Positions 51,819 to 63,562 of a stretch of DNA of 64,000 bases are shown here, one piece after another. Made by a program: the position numbers and the translations under genes. Origin of the DNA: Streptomyces mirabilis (GTDB lineage: Bacteria; Actinomycetota; Actinomycetes; Streptomycetales; Streptomycetaceae); assembly GCF_039503195.1 (NCBI RefSeq), contig NZ_JBCJKP010000001.1:8680001-8744000 (forward strand), in the 5' to 3' direction. Each line of letters opens with the position of its first letter. Position 1 is the stretch's first letter. The notes below the pieces were generated by a model. The model did no database searches. It saw only the letters and a list, made by a program, of their open reading frames with translations, and was not told where the DNA came from.

Positions 51819-52889
51819 ATGACAGCGGCAGCACGGTATCGCCCCCAGTCTGCTGCCCAGGACGTGGAGCAATCGGCCTCCGGCTCCGAGGCCGGTTTCA
51901 GTGCTTCACGTTCTGAGAGGGAGCCCATGCCGGGAGACCGCTTCACCCCCGACTTCGACCCCGACTACGGGGACGCGCCCCTCACCACCGCACGCAAGGA
52001 CATCGCCAACGGGCGCTGGCAGGGTCTGCGGGATCTGCTGCGGGTGACCGGCCCCGCGTGGTCCGTGCGCGCCCACCGGATCCGGCTGCTCGCGCCCGCG
52101 TGCGCGGGCAACTCGTCGGTCGAGTCCTGGCTCGCCGAGGAGCCGCGCAGCCCCGACGCCCTGGTACTGCGAGCCGCGACCGAGGTGGCCAGGGCCTTCA
52201 CCCTCGCCACCGCCGCGGGCGGGCGCGTACCCGTCGAACAGCGGCGCGTCGACCGGGCGGTGATGGCCTGTCTGCAGGGCGCCGAGGCCTACCCCGAGGA
52301 CCCCACACCCTGGATCTGCCTCATCTCCGTCGCCCGGCTCTACGCCGCCGGGGTACGCCGCCAGGAACTCGGCCGCTGGTGGGACGAGTTGCACGCCCGC
52401 GATCCCTACACGATCGAGGGGCACCTCCATGTGCTGCGCTACTACTCGGCGCGCTGGCACGGCACCCACGGCCTGATGTACGACTTCGCCCGCGACGCGG
52501 CGGCCGTCGCCCCGCCGGGCTGCGCGCTGCCGGTCCTGGTGCAGTTCGCCCGCGTGGAGGAGTACCGCTTTCTCCAGGAGGAGGCGAACGGGCGGCCGGA
52601 CGTGTCCGTCGACCTCGACGGGTACTGGAACAACGAGGGGGCCGTCGACGACGTACGGCGTACCTGGCAGCGCTGGATCACCGCGCGCCCGGACGGCCAG
52701 CCCGCGCCGGAGGAGGTGCGCGACCTCAACTACCTGGCGCACGCCGCCAGCTACGCGGGCCTGCCGGACCTCGCGGCCCCGCTCTTCAAGACCCTGGGGG
52801 TGCGCGCCAGCCGGATGCCGTGGTCCCGCACCGGCGACCCGGAGGCGGAGTACGTGAAGTGGCGCAGGCGTGCCACGCGCGGCGCCTGA
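51819..52889 (+). CDS. Conserved hypothetical protein (TPR/DUF4034-like helical)
   Basis: The 356-residue frame starts MTAAARYRPQSAAQDVEQSA, but the conserved part begins near MPGDRFTPDFDPDYGDAPLT (ATG at 51927), so the true start may be there. The body is helical and Trp-rich: RKDIANGRWQGLRDLLRVTG, DALVLRAATEVARAFTLATA, DPTPWICLISVARLYAAGVR and YYSARWHGTHGLMYDFARDA. These resemble Streptomyces TPR-like hypothetical proteins; no enzyme motif is visible. Confidence 0.8.
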   Translation: MTAAARYRPQSAAQDVEQSASGSEAGFSASRSEREPMPGDRFTPDFDPDYGDAPLTTARKDIANGRWQGLRDLLRVTGPAWSVRAHRIRLLAPACAGNSSVESWLAEEPRSPDALVLRAATEVARAFTLATAAGGRVPVEQRRVDRAVMACLQGAEAYPEDPTPWICLISVARLYAAGVRRQELGRWWDELHARDPYTIEGHLHVLRYYSARWHGTHGLMYDFARDAAAVAPPGCALPVLVQFARVEEYRFLQEEANGRPDVSVDLDGYWNNEGAVDDVRRTWQRWITARPDGQPAPEEVRDLNYLAHAASYAGLPDLAAPLFKTLGVRASRMPWSRTGDPEAEYVKWRRRATRGA

Positions 52890-52899
52890 GCCACCTCAC

Positions 52900-53312
52900 G
52901 TGTCCCGGCCGTCGAGCTGGCACGGCCGGGGCCGGTGGGGAACCACAGGTCGAACTCGTGCGGCGGCAGGTCGAGCGGGAGCACGCCTCGCGCACGACGG
53001 CCTGCTCGGTCTTGTCGACGTCGCCGTCGGTGCCGCCGATGACGATGCCGATCTGGATGACGGCGCGCGCCTCGGCCGGCTTCTTCTTCGCCTTGGCGAT
53101 CTCCTGGAGGACGCAGACCTTGCCGAAGGTGAAGTCGGCGGTCAGCTTGTCCAGGTGGTCGCCGAAACGGCGGCGCAGGTCGTCGGCGTCGAAGTTCCGC
53201 AACACCTCGTTCGTGGCGATGAGTTGCGACGCTCCGGCGCTCGGAGGGATCGACCGTCCCTCCCTCACTGCCTGGAGGGCGTGGGAGGTGCCCCCAGCCG
53301 CGGCGACGAGAG
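52900..53312 (-). pseudogene. TerB-family protein, broken by palindromic insert and frameshifts
   Basis: Leftward pieces in three frames match TerB: YGALVAAA before the insert, DPSERRSVA in a second frame, then SQLIATNEVLRNFDADDLRR with VIQIGIVIGGTDGDVDKTEQ in a third, and LDLPPHEFDLW in a further frame near 52950. The N-terminus is missing where a terminator stem begins (about 53328). A 38-39 bp palindromic insert occupies about 53262-53300. TerB proteins bind metal and belong to tellurite/stress Ter modules; no other ter gene is near. Confidence 0.75.
53262..53300. repeat. 38-39 bp palindromic insertion element, copy 2 (in terB remnant)
   Basis: Read on the minus strand: GGGGGCACCTCCC, then GCCCTCCAGGC and a closing GTGAGGGAGG. 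It shares the GGGGGCACCTCCC head with the copy in pgi. It interrupts ALVAAA and DPSERR of the TerB reading frame. Borders are approximate. Confidence 0.6.
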
Positions 53313-53327
53313 CTCCATACGTTGGGG

Positions 53328-53367
53328 AGAGGTCACGGCCCGCGCCGGAGGGCGGGCCGTGACCTCT
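53328..53367. terminator. Strong 16-bp stem terminator downstream of the phosphatase gene
   Basis: AGAGGTCACGGCCCGC (53328-53343) pairs perfectly with GCGGGCCGTGACCTCT (53352-53367) around an 8-nt loop. It lies 24 bp beyond the stop of the leftward histidine-phosphatase gene, the last gene of the pentose-phosphate run. Confidence 0.85.
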
Positions 53368-53390
53368 CGATTTCTACAGCAATGTAGAAA

Positions 53391-53996
53391 CTAGCGAACC
53401 GCCGCAGGAGTTCCGGTGGCGTTCCACTCGGCGATCACAGGATGCCCGTGCTCGGTGGACAGCCGGCTGACGGTGCCCGTCGCGAGCTGGAACAGCCGCC
53501 CGTCCGCGGGGGACAGCCCCAGCCGACGGGCCGTCAGCACGCGCAGGAAGTGGGCGTGTGCCACGAGAATCACGTCGCCGTCGGCGAGCGCCGGCCCGAC
53601 GCGGGACAGCACGCGGTCGGCGCGCTCTCCCACCTCCGCGGGTGACTCGCCGGGATGGCCGTCGGGGCCGGGCGGCACGCCGTCGTTCCACAGGAACCAG
53701 TCGGGCCGGGTGCGGTGTATCTCGACGGTCGTGATGCCCTCGTACGCGCCGTAGTCCCACTCGTGCAGATCGGCATCGGCCACGGCCCCGTACACGCCCG
53801 CGAGTTCCGCCGTGCGTACCGCGCGGCCGAGCGGGCTGGTCAGGGCCAGGGCGAAGGTCCGGCCGGCGAGCAGCGGGGCGAGGGACTTGGCCTGTTCCTC
53901 GCCGTGCTGGGTGAGGGGCAGGTCGGTCCAGCTGGTGTGCTGACCCGACACGCTCCACTCGGTCTCACCGTGGCGGACCAGCAGGAGGTCGCCCAT
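53391..53996 (-). CDS. Histidine-phosphatase-family protein (phosphoglycerate-mutase-like)
   Basis: The 201-residue protein begins MGDLLLVRHGETEWSVSGQH, with the phospho-accepting RHGET motif. Further ligands are LTSPLGRAVRTAELAGV, DADLHEWDYGAYEGITTVEI and the second His in VILVAHAHFLRVLTARRLGL. It lacks the insertion of true cofactor-dependent mutases, so it is probably a broad phosphatase. It is the last gene of the leftward tkt-tal-zwf-opcA-pgi-gnd run, 5 bp after gnd. Confidence 0.92.
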   Translation of the reverse strand: MGDLLLVRHGETEWSVSGQHTSWTDLPLTQHGEEQAKSLAPLLAGRTFALALTSPLGRAVRTAELAGVYGAVADADLHEWDYGAYEGITTVEIHRTRPDWFLWNDGVPPGPDGHPGESPAEVGERADRVLSRVGPALADGDVILVAHAHFLRVLTARRLGLSPADGRLFQLATGTVSRLSTEHGHPVIAEWNATGTPAAVR

Positions 53997-54001
53997 GGTC
54001 G

Positions 54002-54880
54002 TTACTTCGCCGACTCGACGGCGTGGCCGCCGAACTGGTTGCGCAGCGCCGCGATCATCTTCATCTGCGGGGAGTCGTCCTGGCGGGAGGCGAACCGGGC
54101 GAAGAGGGAGGCGGTGATGGCGGGCAGCGGGACGGCGTTGTCGATGGCCGCCTCGACGGTCCAGCGGCCCTCGCCGGAGTCGTCCGCGTAGCCGCGCAGC
54201 TTCTCCAGGTGCTCGTCGTCGTCCAGCGCGTTGACGGCGAGGTCGAGCAGCCAGGAGCGGATGACGGTGCCTTCCTGCCAGGAGCGGAAGACCTCGCGCA
54301 CGTCCGTGACGGAGTGGACCTTCTCCAGGAGCTCCCAGCCCTCGGCGTAGGCCTGCATCATGGCGTACTCGATGCCGTTGTGGACCATCTTGGAGAAGTG
54401 GCCCGCGCCGACCTTGCCGGCGTGCACGAAACCGGCGTCGCCCTCGGGCTTGAGGGCGTCGAAGATCGGCTGCACCTTGGCGATGTGCTCGGCGTCGCCG
54501 CCGACCATCAGCGCGTAGCCGTTCTTGAGGCCCCAGACGCCGCCGGAGACGCCCGCGTCTACGAACCCGATGCCCTTGGCGGCCAGTTCCTCCGCGTGCT
54601 TCTCGTCGTCCGTCCAGCGGGAGTTGCCGCCGTCGACGACGGTGTCCCCGGGCTCCAGGAGCTCGCCGAGCTGGTCGACGGTGGACTGCGTGGCGGCGCC
54701 GGCGGGGACCATCACCCAGACCACGCGCGGGCCTTCGAGCGCGCTCACGAGTTCGGTGAGGCTGCTCACGTCCGAGACCTCGGGGTTGCGGTCGTAGCCG
54801 ACGACCGTGTGGCCCGCGCGGCGGATCCGCTCGCGCATGTTGCCGCCCATCTTGCCGAGGCCGATGAGTCCGAGCTGCAT
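54002..54880 (-). CDS. gnd: 6-phosphogluconate dehydrogenase, short NAD-type
   Basis: From the ATG 54878-54880 (MQLGLIGLGKMGGNMRERIR) the gene encodes 292 residues. The dinucleotide motif GLIGLGKMGGNM is followed by DTVVDGGNSRWTDDEKHAEE, FVDAGVSGGVWGLKNGYALM and the catalytic KMVHNGIEYAMMQAYAEG. It is the short form without the last ~170 residues of E. coli Gnd, as in the YqeC/GntZ group. Oxidative decarboxylation of 6-phosphogluconate to ribulose 5-phosphate follows Zwf in the pathway. AAAGAAG lies before the ATG. The longer upstream frame is antisense of nothing real and is left out. Confidence 0.95.
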   Translation of the reverse strand: MQLGLIGLGKMGGNMRERIRRAGHTVVGYDRNPEVSDVSSLTELVSALEGPRVVWVMVPAGAATQSTVDQLGELLEPGDTVVDGGNSRWTDDEKHAEELAAKGIGFVDAGVSGGVWGLKNGYALMVGGDAEHIAKVQPIFDALKPEGDAGFVHAGKVGAGHFSKMVHNGIEYAMMQAYAEGWELLEKVHSVTDVREVFRSWQEGTVIRSWLLDLAVNALDDDEHLEKLRGYADDSGEGRWTVEAAIDNAVPLPAITASLFARFASRQDDSPQMKMIAALRNQFGGHAVESAK

Positions 54881-54885
54881 GACAG

Positions 54886-56571
54886 TCACTTCTTTCGGAG
54901 AGTGCGGTACGCGGCCACGAGGGCGGCGGTGGAGGGGTCGAGGCCGGGCACGTCGGCGCCTTCGGTGAGCGCGGGTTCGACGCGCTTGGCGAGGACCTTG
55001 CCGAGCTCGACGCCCCACTGGTCGAAGGAGTCGATGTTCCAGATCGCGCCCTGGACGAACACCTTGTGCTCGTAGAGGGCGATGAGCTGGCCGAGGACCG
55101 ACGGTGTCAGCTCGCTCGCGAGGATCGTCGTCGTCGGGTGGTTGCCGTTGAACGTCTTGTGCGGGACCAGTTCCTCGGGCACGCCCTCGGCGCGCACCTC
55201 GTCGGGCGTCTTGCCGAAGGCGAGGGCCTGGGTCTGCGCGAAGAAGTTCGCCATCAACAGGTCGTGCTGGGCCGCGAGTTCGGGCTCCAGCTCGTCCACC
55301 GGGTTGGCGAAGCCGATGAAGTCGGCCGGGATCAGCTTCGTGCCCTGGTGGATGAGCTGGTAGTAGGCGTGCTGCCCGTTCGTGCCGGGCGTGCCCCACA
55401 CCACCGGACCGGTCTGCCACTCCACCGGGTGGCCGTCGCGGTCCACCGACTTGCCGTTGGACTCCATGTCCAACTGCTGGAGGTAGGCGGTGAACTTGGA
55501 CAGGTAGTGCGAGTACGGCAGTACGGCGTGCGACTGGGCGTCGAAGAAGTTGCCGTACCAGACCCCCAGCAGACCGAGCAGCAAAGGCGCGTTGGCCTCG
55601 GCGGGCGCCGTACGGAAGTGCTCGTCGACGAGCCTGAACCCGTCGAGCAGCTCCCGGAACCGGTCCGGGCCGATCGCGATCATCAACGACAGGCCGATCG
55701 CCGAGTCGAAGGAGTAGCGTCCGCCGACCCAGTCCCAGAACCCGAACATGTTGGCCGTGTCGATACCGAAGTCCGACACCTTCCCGGCGTTCGTCGACAG
55801 CGCCACGAAGTGCTTGGCGACCGCCTTCTCTCCCCCACTCTCGACTTCGCCCGAGCGGGAGGTGCCCCCATCGCCCAGCGCGCCGAGCAGCCAGGTTCGC
55901 GCCGAGGTGGCGTTGGTGATGGTCTCGATCGTGGTGAACGTCTTCGAGGCGACGATGAACAGCGTCTCGGCCGGGTCCAGGTCGCGGACGGCCTCGTGCA
56001 GGTCGGCGCCGTCCACGTTCGACACGAACCGCACGGTCAGCGAACGGTCGGTGAAGGCCCGCAGCGCCTCGTACGCCATCGCCGGGCCGAGATCGGAGCC
56101 GCCGATACCGATGTTGACGACGTTCTTGATGCGCTTGCCGGTGTGGCCGGTCCACTCGCCGGAGCGGACCCGCTCGGCGAAGTCGGCCATCTTGTCGAGC
56201 ACGGCGTGCACTCCGGGGACGACGTTCTCCCCGGCGACCTCGATCACCGCGTTCCGCGGGGCCCGCAGGGCGGTGTGCAGCACCGCCCTGTCCTCGGTGA
56301 CGTTGATCCTCTCGCCGCGGAACATCGCGTCCCGCAGTCCGAACACGTCCGTGACGGTGGCCAGTTCCTGGAGGAGGGCGAGGGTCTCGTCCGTGATCAG
56401 GTGCTTGGAGTAGTCGATCCGCAGATCGCCGACCCGCACGACATAGCGCTCCGCGCGGGCGGGATCGGCGGCGAACAGCTCACGCAGCCGCGGGTGGAGC
56501 AGAGCGTCCGCGCGGTGGTCCTCCAGGGCCACCCACTCCGGACGCCGCGTGAGCTTGGGGGAGTCAGACAT
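54886..56571 (-). CDS. pgi: Glucose-6-phosphate isomerase
   Basis: The 561-residue protein starts [23 protein letters not shown] signatures are present: [59 protein letters not shown], and [20 protein letters not shown] with [20 protein letters not shown] near the end. An extra 13-residue insert ([13 protein letters not shown]) between LLGALGD and EKAVAKHF comes from an in-frame 39-bp palindromic element. It sits at a surface loop position and probably does not abolish activity. It overlaps opcA by 8 bp. Confidence 0.96.
   Translation of the reverse strand: MSDSPKLTRRPEWVALEDHRADALLHPRLRELFAADPARAERYVVRVGDLRIDYSKHLITDETLALLQELATVTDVFGLRDAMFRGERINVTEDRAVLHTALRAPRNAVIEVAGENVVPGVHAVLDKMADFAERVRSGEWTGHTGKRIKNVVNIGIGGSDLGPAMAYEALRAFTDRSLTVRFVSNVDGADLHEAVRDLDPAETLFIVASKTFTTIETITNATSARTWLLGALGDGGTSRSGEVESGGEKAVAKHFVALSTNAGKVSDFGIDTANMFGFWDWVGGRYSFDSAIGLSLMIAIGPDRFRELLDGFRLVDEHFRTAPAEANAPLLLGLLGVWYGNFFDAQSHAVLPYSHYLSKFTAYLQQLDMESNGKSVDRDGHPVEWQTGPVVWGTPGTNGQHAYYQLIHQGTKLIPADFIGFANPVDELEPELAAQHDLLMANFFAQTQALAFGKTPDEVRAEGVPEELVPHKTFNGNHPTTTILASELTPSVLGQLIALYEHKVFVQGAIWNIDSFDQWGVELGKVLAKRVEPALTEGADVPGLDPSTAALVAAYRTLRKK
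55831..55869. repeat. 39-bp palindromic insertion element, copy 3 (in frame in pgi)
   Basis: Read on the minus strand it begins GGGGGCACCTCCCGCTCGG, continues with GCGAAGTCGAG and closes AGTGGGGGA: an imperfect hairpin with G5 head and G5 tail. Being 39 bp it adds 13 codons ([13 protein letters not shown]) without breaking pgi. Confidence 0.75.
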
Positions 56572-57502
56572 GACGGGGGGTCTCCTTGGTGCCGTTCTCG
56601 CCCCGCAGGGCGACGGCGTACATCTCGTCCGCGTCGAGGCGGCGCAGCTCCTCGGCGATCAGCTCGGAAGTGCTGCGCACCTTCAGCGCGAGGGTGCGGG
56701 AGGGCTGCCCGGGCAGCGACAGCGTGGCCAGCGGTCCCTCGGGCCGGTCGATCACGATCTCGCCGTCCTTCGTGCCGAGCCGCACCGCGGTCACCACCGG
56801 ACCGGCGGTGACGACCCGCTCGACCGGCACGTCGAGCCGGGCGCCCAGCCAGCGGGCGAGCAGCTCGGCGCTGGGGTTGTCGGCCTCGCTCTCGACGGCG
56901 GCCGAGATCACCTTCGTACGGGCCTGGTCGAGCGCGGCGGCCAGCATCGAGCGCCAGGGCGTCAGCCGGGTCCACGCCAGGTCGGTGTCGCCCGGCGCGT
57001 ACGAGTTGACGCGGGCCTCCAGGGCCGTGAGCGGCGCCTCGACGGCGTACATGTCGGTGATCCTGCGCTGAGCGAGGGCGCCCAGCGGGTCCTTGGCGGG
57101 CACCTCGGGGGCGTCCACCGGCCACCAGACGACGACGGGCGCGTCCGGCAGCAGCAGCGGCAGGACCACGGAGTCGGCGTGGTCGGACACCTCGCCGTAG
57201 GTCCGCAGCACGACGGTCTCACCGGCACCGGAGTCGGCGCCCACCCGGACCTCGGCGTCGAGGCGCGAGTTGGTGCGGTCGCGCGGGGTGCGGGCGTGCC
57301 GCTTGATGACGACCAGGGTGCGTGAGGGGTGCTCGCGCGAGGCCTCCTCGGCGGCCTTGATCGAGTCGTACGCGTTCTCCTCGTCGGTGACGATGACCAT
57401 CGTCAGGACCATGCCCACGGCGGGGGTGCCGATGGCGCGGCGCCCCTGCACGAGCGCCTTGTTGATCTTGCTTGCCGTGGTGTCGGTCAGGTCGATCTTC
57501 AT
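56564..57502 (-). CDS. opcA: Glucose-6-phosphate dehydrogenase assembly protein OpcA
   Basis: The 312-residue protein begins [20 protein letters not shown], the conserved actinobacterial OpcA start, and contains [40 protein letters not shown] and [17 protein letters not shown]. OpcA assists Zwf activity. It overlaps zwf upstream by 4 bp and pgi downstream by 8 bp, so the three are translated from one message. Confidence 0.95.
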   Translation of the reverse strand: MKIDLTDTTASKINKALVQGRRAIGTPAVGMVLTMVIVTDEENAYDSIKAAEEASREHPSRTLVVIKRHARTPRDRTNSRLDAEVRVGADSGAGETVVLRTYGEVSDHADSVVLPLLLPDAPVVVWWPVDAPEVPAKDPLGALAQRRITDMYAVEAPLTALEARVNSYAPGDTDLAWTRLTPWRSMLAAALDQARTKVISAAVESEADNPSAELLARWLGARLDVPVERVVTAGPVVTAVRLGTKDGEIVIDRPEGPLATLSLPGQPSRTLALKVRSTSELIAEELRRLDADEMYAVALRGENGTKETPRHV

Positions 57503-59169
57503 GGCCTGCGCCAGCTCCGTCCGTCTCGTGCGAGCATCTCGTCGGCTTCCTTCGGACCCCAGCTGCCCGAGGGGTACTGCGCGGGCTTGCCATGGGTCTC
57601 CCAGTACTCCTCGATCGGGTCGAGGACCTTCCAGGACTCTTCCACCTCCTGGTGACGGGGGAAGAGATTGGCATCGCCGAGCAGGACATCCAGAATCAGC
57701 CGTTCGTACGCCTCCGGGCTGGACTCGGTGAACGACTCGCCGTAGGCGAAGTCCATCGTGACGTCCCGGATCTCCATCGACGTACCCGGGACCTTCGATC
57801 CGAAGCGCACCGTCATGCCCTCGTCGGGCTGGACACGGATGACGATCGCGTTCTGGCCGAGCTCCTCGGTGGCGGTCGAGTCGAACGGTGAGTGCGGGGC
57901 GCGCTGGAAGACGACCGCGATCTCCGTCACCCGCCGGCCGAGGCGCTTGCCGGTGCGCAGATAGAAGGGGACGCCCGCCCAGCGGCGGTTGTCGACCTCC
58001 AGTTTGACGGCCGCGTAGGTGTCGGTCGTCGACTGGGGGTCGATGCCCTCCTCCTGCAGATAGCCGCGCACCTTCTCGCCGCCCTGCCAGGCCGCCGCGT
58101 ACTGGCCGCGCACGGTGTGCTCGCCCAGGTTCTCCGGCAGCTTCACCGACTTGAGGACCTTGAGCTTCTCGGTCAGCAGCGACTCGGCGTCGAAGGCGAT
58201 CGGCTCCTCCATGGCGGTCAGCGCCATCAGCTGGAGCAGGTGGTTCTGGATCACGTCACGGGCCGAACCGATGCCGTCGTAGTAGCCGGCCCGGCCGCCG
58301 ATGCCGATGTCCTCGGCCATGGTGATCTGCACGTGGTCGACGTACGACCGGTTCCAGATCGGCTCGTACATCTGGTTGGCGAAGCGGAGCGCCAGGATGT
58401 TCTGGACGGTCTCCTTGCCGAGGTAGTGGTCGATGCGGAAGACCTGCTCCGGGTCGAACACGTCGTGCACGAGCGCGTTCAGCTCGCGCGCGCTCTCGAG
58501 GTCGTGGCCGAAAGGCTTCTCGATGACCGCGCGCCGCCAGGAACCCTCCGGCGGGCTGGCGAGCCCGTGCTTCTTGAGCTGCTGGACGACCTTCGGGAAG
58601 AACTTCGGGGGCACGGAGAGGTAGAACGCGTAGTTGCCGCTGGTGCCCCGGGCCGCGTCCAGCTCCTCGATGGCGGAGCGCAGCTGCTTGAACGCCGTGT
58701 CGTCGTCGAAGGTGCCCGGGATGAACCGCATGCCCTCGGCGAGTTGCTGCCAGACCTCCTCCCGGAAGGGGGTGCGCGCGTGTTCCTTCACCGAGTCGTG
58801 CACGATCTGCGCGAAGTCCTCGTCCTCCCAGTCGCGGCGGGCGAACCCGACGAGCGAGAAGCCCGGCGGCAGCAGACCGCGGTTGGCGAGGTCGTAGACG
58901 GCCGGCATCAGCTTCTTGCGGGACAGGTCGCCGGTGACACCGAAGATGACGAGGCCCGAGGGGCCCGCGATACGGGGGAGGCGGCGGTCACGGGGGTCAC
59001 GCAGCGGGTTCTCCCATTCCGCCACCGGAACGGGGCCGTTGCTCTTGGCCTCGGCCTTCACATCGACCGGCTTCACACCGACCGGGTCCACGGTCGTGTC
59101 ACCAGGTCCCTCCGGCGTGGCGGCCGCATCCTGCGGGGTACCGTCGGGAATCGCTTCACGCTTGGTCAT
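57499..59169 (-). CDS. zwf: Glucose-6-phosphate 1-dehydrogenase
   Basis: The 556-residue protein starts [20 protein letters not shown] and has a ~45-residue N-terminal extension before [20 protein letters not shown] (NADP motif). The substrate motif is [20 protein letters not shown], with the catalytic RIDHYLGKE. Length is otherwise typical. It takes the first step of the oxidative pentose-phosphate pathway, making NADPH. It overlaps tal by 4 bp upstream. Confidence 0.96.
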   Translation of the reverse strand: MTKREAIPDGTPQDAAATPEGPGDTTVDPVGVKPVDVKAEAKSNGPVPVAEWENPLRDPRDRRLPRIAGPSGLVIFGVTGDLSRKKLMPAVYDLANRGLLPPGFSLVGFARRDWEDEDFAQIVHDSVKEHARTPFREEVWQQLAEGMRFIPGTFDDDTAFKQLRSAIEELDAARGTSGNYAFYLSVPPKFFPKVVQQLKKHGLASPPEGSWRRAVIEKPFGHDLESARELNALVHDVFDPEQVFRIDHYLGKETVQNILALRFANQMYEPIWNRSYVDHVQITMAEDIGIGGRAGYYDGIGSARDVIQNHLLQLMALTAMEEPIAFDAESLLTEKLKVLKSVKLPENLGEHTVRGQYAAAWQGGEKVRGYLQEEGIDPQSTTDTYAAVKLEVDNRRWAGVPFYLRTGKRLGRRVTEIAVVFQRAPHSPFDSTATEELGQNAIVIRVQPDEGMTVRFGSKVPGTSMEIRDVTMDFAYGESFTESSPEAYERLILDVLLGDANLFPRHQEVEESWKVLDPIEEYWETHGKPAQYPSGSWGPKEADEMLARDGRSWRRP

Positions 59170-60311
59170 TCCCCCTCAACTCCCTTGCTGCTCAGCGAGG
59201 TCGCGACCGCGTCGAGCAGATCCTCCCAGGCCGCCTCGAACTTCGAGACGCCCTCGTCCTCCAGCTGGTCGACCACCTCGTCGTAGGAGATCCCGAGACC
59301 TTCCACGGCGGCAAGGTCGGCGCGCGCCTGGGCGTAGCCGCCGGTCACCGCGTCGCCGTGGATGTCACCGTGGTCGGCCGTGGCGTTGAGCGTCGCCTCC
59401 GGCATGGTGTTGACCGTGCCCGGCGCGACCAGCTCGTCGACGTACAGCGTGTCCTTGTACGAGGGGTCCTTGACGCCCGTCGAGGCCCACAGCGGGCGCT
59501 GCTTGTTGGCGCCGGCCGGGGCGAGCGCGGTCCAGCGGGCGGAGGCGAACACCTCTTCGTACGCCTCGTAGGCGAGCCGCGCGTTGGCGAGCGCCGCCCT
59601 GCCCTTGAGGGCGAGGGCCTCGTCGGTCCCGACCTTCGTCAGCCGCTTGTCGATCTCGCTGTCGACGCGGGAGACGAAGAAGGAGGCGACGGAGTGGATG
59701 GTGGCGAGGTCGATGCCCGCCGCCTTGGCCTTCTCCAGCCCCGCCAGGTAGGCGTCCATCACCGCGCGGTAGCGCTCCAGGGAGAAGATCAGCGTGACGT
59801 TGACGCTGATGCCGAGGCCGATGACCTCGGTGATCGCCGGGAGGCCGGCCTTCGTCGCCGGGATCTTGATCATCACGTTCGGGCGGTCGACGAGCCAGGA
59901 GAGCTGCTTGGCCTCGGCGACGGTCGCCCCGGTGTTGTGGGCGAGGCGCGGGTCGACCTCGATGGAGACCCGGCCGTCACGGCCGGCGGTCGCGTCGTAC
60001 ACCGGGCGCAGGATGTCGGCGGCGGCGCGGACGTCGGCCGTCGTCATCATCCGGACGGCCTCGTCGACCGTCACGCCGCGCTCGGCCAGGTCGTCGAGCT
60101 GCTCCTCGTACCCCTCACCGGAGCCGATGGCGGCCTGGAAGATGGAGGGGTTGGTGGTGACGCCCACCACATGCCTGGTCGCGACGAGTTCGGCGAGGTT
60201 GCCGGAGGCGACGCGCTTGCGGGAGAGGTCGTCCAGCCAGATGGAGACGCCTTCGTCGGAGAGGCGCTTCAGGGTTACCGCGGTCGCGGTTGCTTCGGTC
60301 ACAGTGATCAT
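59166..60311 (-). CDS. tal: Transaldolase
   Basis: The ATG at 60309-60311 ([20 protein letters not shown]) has GAAGGAAG just upstream and gives 381 residues. The actinobacterial long transaldolase is clear: [60 protein letters not shown] (Schiff-base Lys) and [20 protein letters not shown]. It exchanges dihydroxyacetone units between sugar phosphates. An upstream extension to 60467 is antisense noise. Confidence 0.96.
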   Translation of the reverse strand: MITVTEATATAVTLKRLSDEGVSIWLDDLSRKRVASGNLAELVATRHVVGVTTNPSIFQAAIGSGEGYEEQLDDLAERGVTVDEAVRMMTTADVRAAADILRPVYDATAGRDGRVSIEVDPRLAHNTGATVAEAKQLSWLVDRPNVMIKIPATKAGLPAITEVIGLGISVNVTLIFSLERYRAVMDAYLAGLEKAKAAGIDLATIHSVASFFVSRVDSEIDKRLTKVGTDEALALKGRAALANARLAYEAYEEVFASARWTALAPAGANKQRPLWASTGVKDPSYKDTLYVDELVAPGTVNTMPEATLNATADHGDIHGDAVTGGYAQARADLAAVEGLGISYDEVVDQLEDEGVSKFEAAWEDLLDAVATSLSSKGVEGE

Positions 60312-60330
60312 CTTCCTTCGTGCGATCGGA

Positions 60331-62406
<2,076 letters not shown>

Positions 62407-62459
62407 CTTCAAGAAGTCCTCACTGGATCGGGAATCGCTGGTGGAACGCCTTCAAAACT

Positions 62460-62474
62460 AAAAGTCTGACTTTT
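62460..62474. promoter_or_regulatory. AAAAGTC-T-GACTTTT palindrome between tkt and AraC gene
   Basis: A perfect 15-bp palindrome (7-bp arms) in an otherwise GC-rich gap, 54 bp from the tkt start and 79 bp from the AraC ATG. It is a likely operator or part of divergent promoters. Confidence 0.6.
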
Positions 62475-62552
62475 GCCGGGGAAGGTGCCCGTGTGTCAGC
62501 CTTCGGTGAAAATGGGACACGGAGTGCTGGAGCGAGTCGACGCGAGAGGGAC

Positions 62553-63464
62553 ATGGCAGACAGAACCACCCAAGGCGGTGCCGGGGGCGAAGGCGGGACC
62601 CGGGACGGGATCAGGACCTTCCCCTTCCCGGTCGATCTGAGCCTGTCCGGCGTCGGCATGCAGGTCGGCGCGATGGGGACCGGGCGCGTCTGGCACGTGG
62701 ACGCCCCGCTGGACCGCGTGCACCGCATCGACTTCCACGTCGTGATGCTCTTTCACGAGGGCCCGGTCAGACACATGATCGACTTCGCCGAGTACGAGGC
62801 GTCCCCGGGCGACATCCTGTGGATCCGCCCCGGTCAGGTGCACCGCTTCTCCCGCACCGACCGCTACCGCGGCACCGTCCTGATCATGCAGCCCGGTTTC
62901 CTGCCGCGCGCGACGGTCGAGGCGACCGGTCTCTACCGCTACGACCAGCCCCCGCTGCTACGCCCCGGCGCCGCCCAGCTGGCCGCTCTTGAGCACTCGC
63001 TCACCCAGCTGGAACGTGAGTACGTCGACACCACCACGCTGCCGCTCAGTCTGCACACCTCGGTGCTGCGGCACTCCCTCACCGCGTTCCTGCTGCGCCT
63101 CGCCCATCTCGCGGCCAGCTCCGCCGAAGCGGCCCGCGAGCAGAGCGACACCACCTTCACGCGCTTCCGGGACGCGGTCGAGAAGGACTTCGCCACCAAC
63201 CACAGCGTCAGCGCGTACGCCGACGCGCTCGGCTACTCCCGCCGCACCCTGGTCCGCGCGGTGCGCGCGGCCACCGGTGAGACCCCGAAGGGATTCATCG
63301 ACAAGCGGGTGGTCCTGGAGGCCAAGCGGCTGCTGGCCCACACGGAGATGCCCATCGGCCGCATCGGCGTCGCCGTGGGCTTCCCCGACTCGGCGAACTT
63401 CTCCAAGTTCTTCCACCAGCACACGGGCACGAGTCCCGTGGTGTTCCGGGCGGAGCTGCGCTGA
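62553..63464 (+). CDS. AraC-family regulator with cupin-type sensor domain
   Basis: The ATG at 62553 (GAGAGGG upstream) gives 303 residues; a GTG at 62493 is possible too. The N-terminal half is an AraC-binding cupin-like domain (HRIDFHVVMLFHEGPVRHMI, SPGDILWIRPGQVHRFSRTD). The C-terminal AraC HTH is SVSAYADALGYSRRTLVRAV, then IDKRVVLEAKRLLAHTEMPI and GVAVGFPDSANFSKFFHQHT. It faces tkt across a palindrome and might control the pentose-phosphate run or only itself. Confidence 0.9.
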   Translation: MADRTTQGGAGGEGGTRDGIRTFPFPVDLSLSGVGMQVGAMGTGRVWHVDAPLDRVHRIDFHVVMLFHEGPVRHMIDFAEYEASPGDILWIRPGQVHRFSRTDRYRGTVLIMQPGFLPRATVEATGLYRYDQPPLLRPGAAQLAALEHSLTQLEREYVDTTTLPLSLHTSVLRHSLTAFLLRLAHLAASSAEAAREQSDTTFTRFRDAVEKDFATNHSVSAYADALGYSRRTLVRAVRAATGETPKGFIDKRVVLEAKRLLAHTEMPIGRIGVAVGFPDSANFSKFFHQHTGTSPVVFRAELR

Positions 63465-63500
63465 GTCCGTGCCGAAGGAGAGCCGGGGCTGTACGGAAGA

Positions 63501-63528
63501 AAGGGGCGGGCCCGCGGGCCCGCCCCTT
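63501..63528. terminator. Bidirectional 14-bp palindrome terminator
   Basis: AAGGGGCGGGCCCG (63501-63514) is followed directly by its reverse complement (63515-63528), flanked by A-rich and T-rich ends. It separates the convergent AraC and carbohydrate-binding genes. Confidence 0.85.
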
Positions 63529-63562
63529 CACTGCGCGTGCCGCTCGGCGAGGAACCTCCTCG

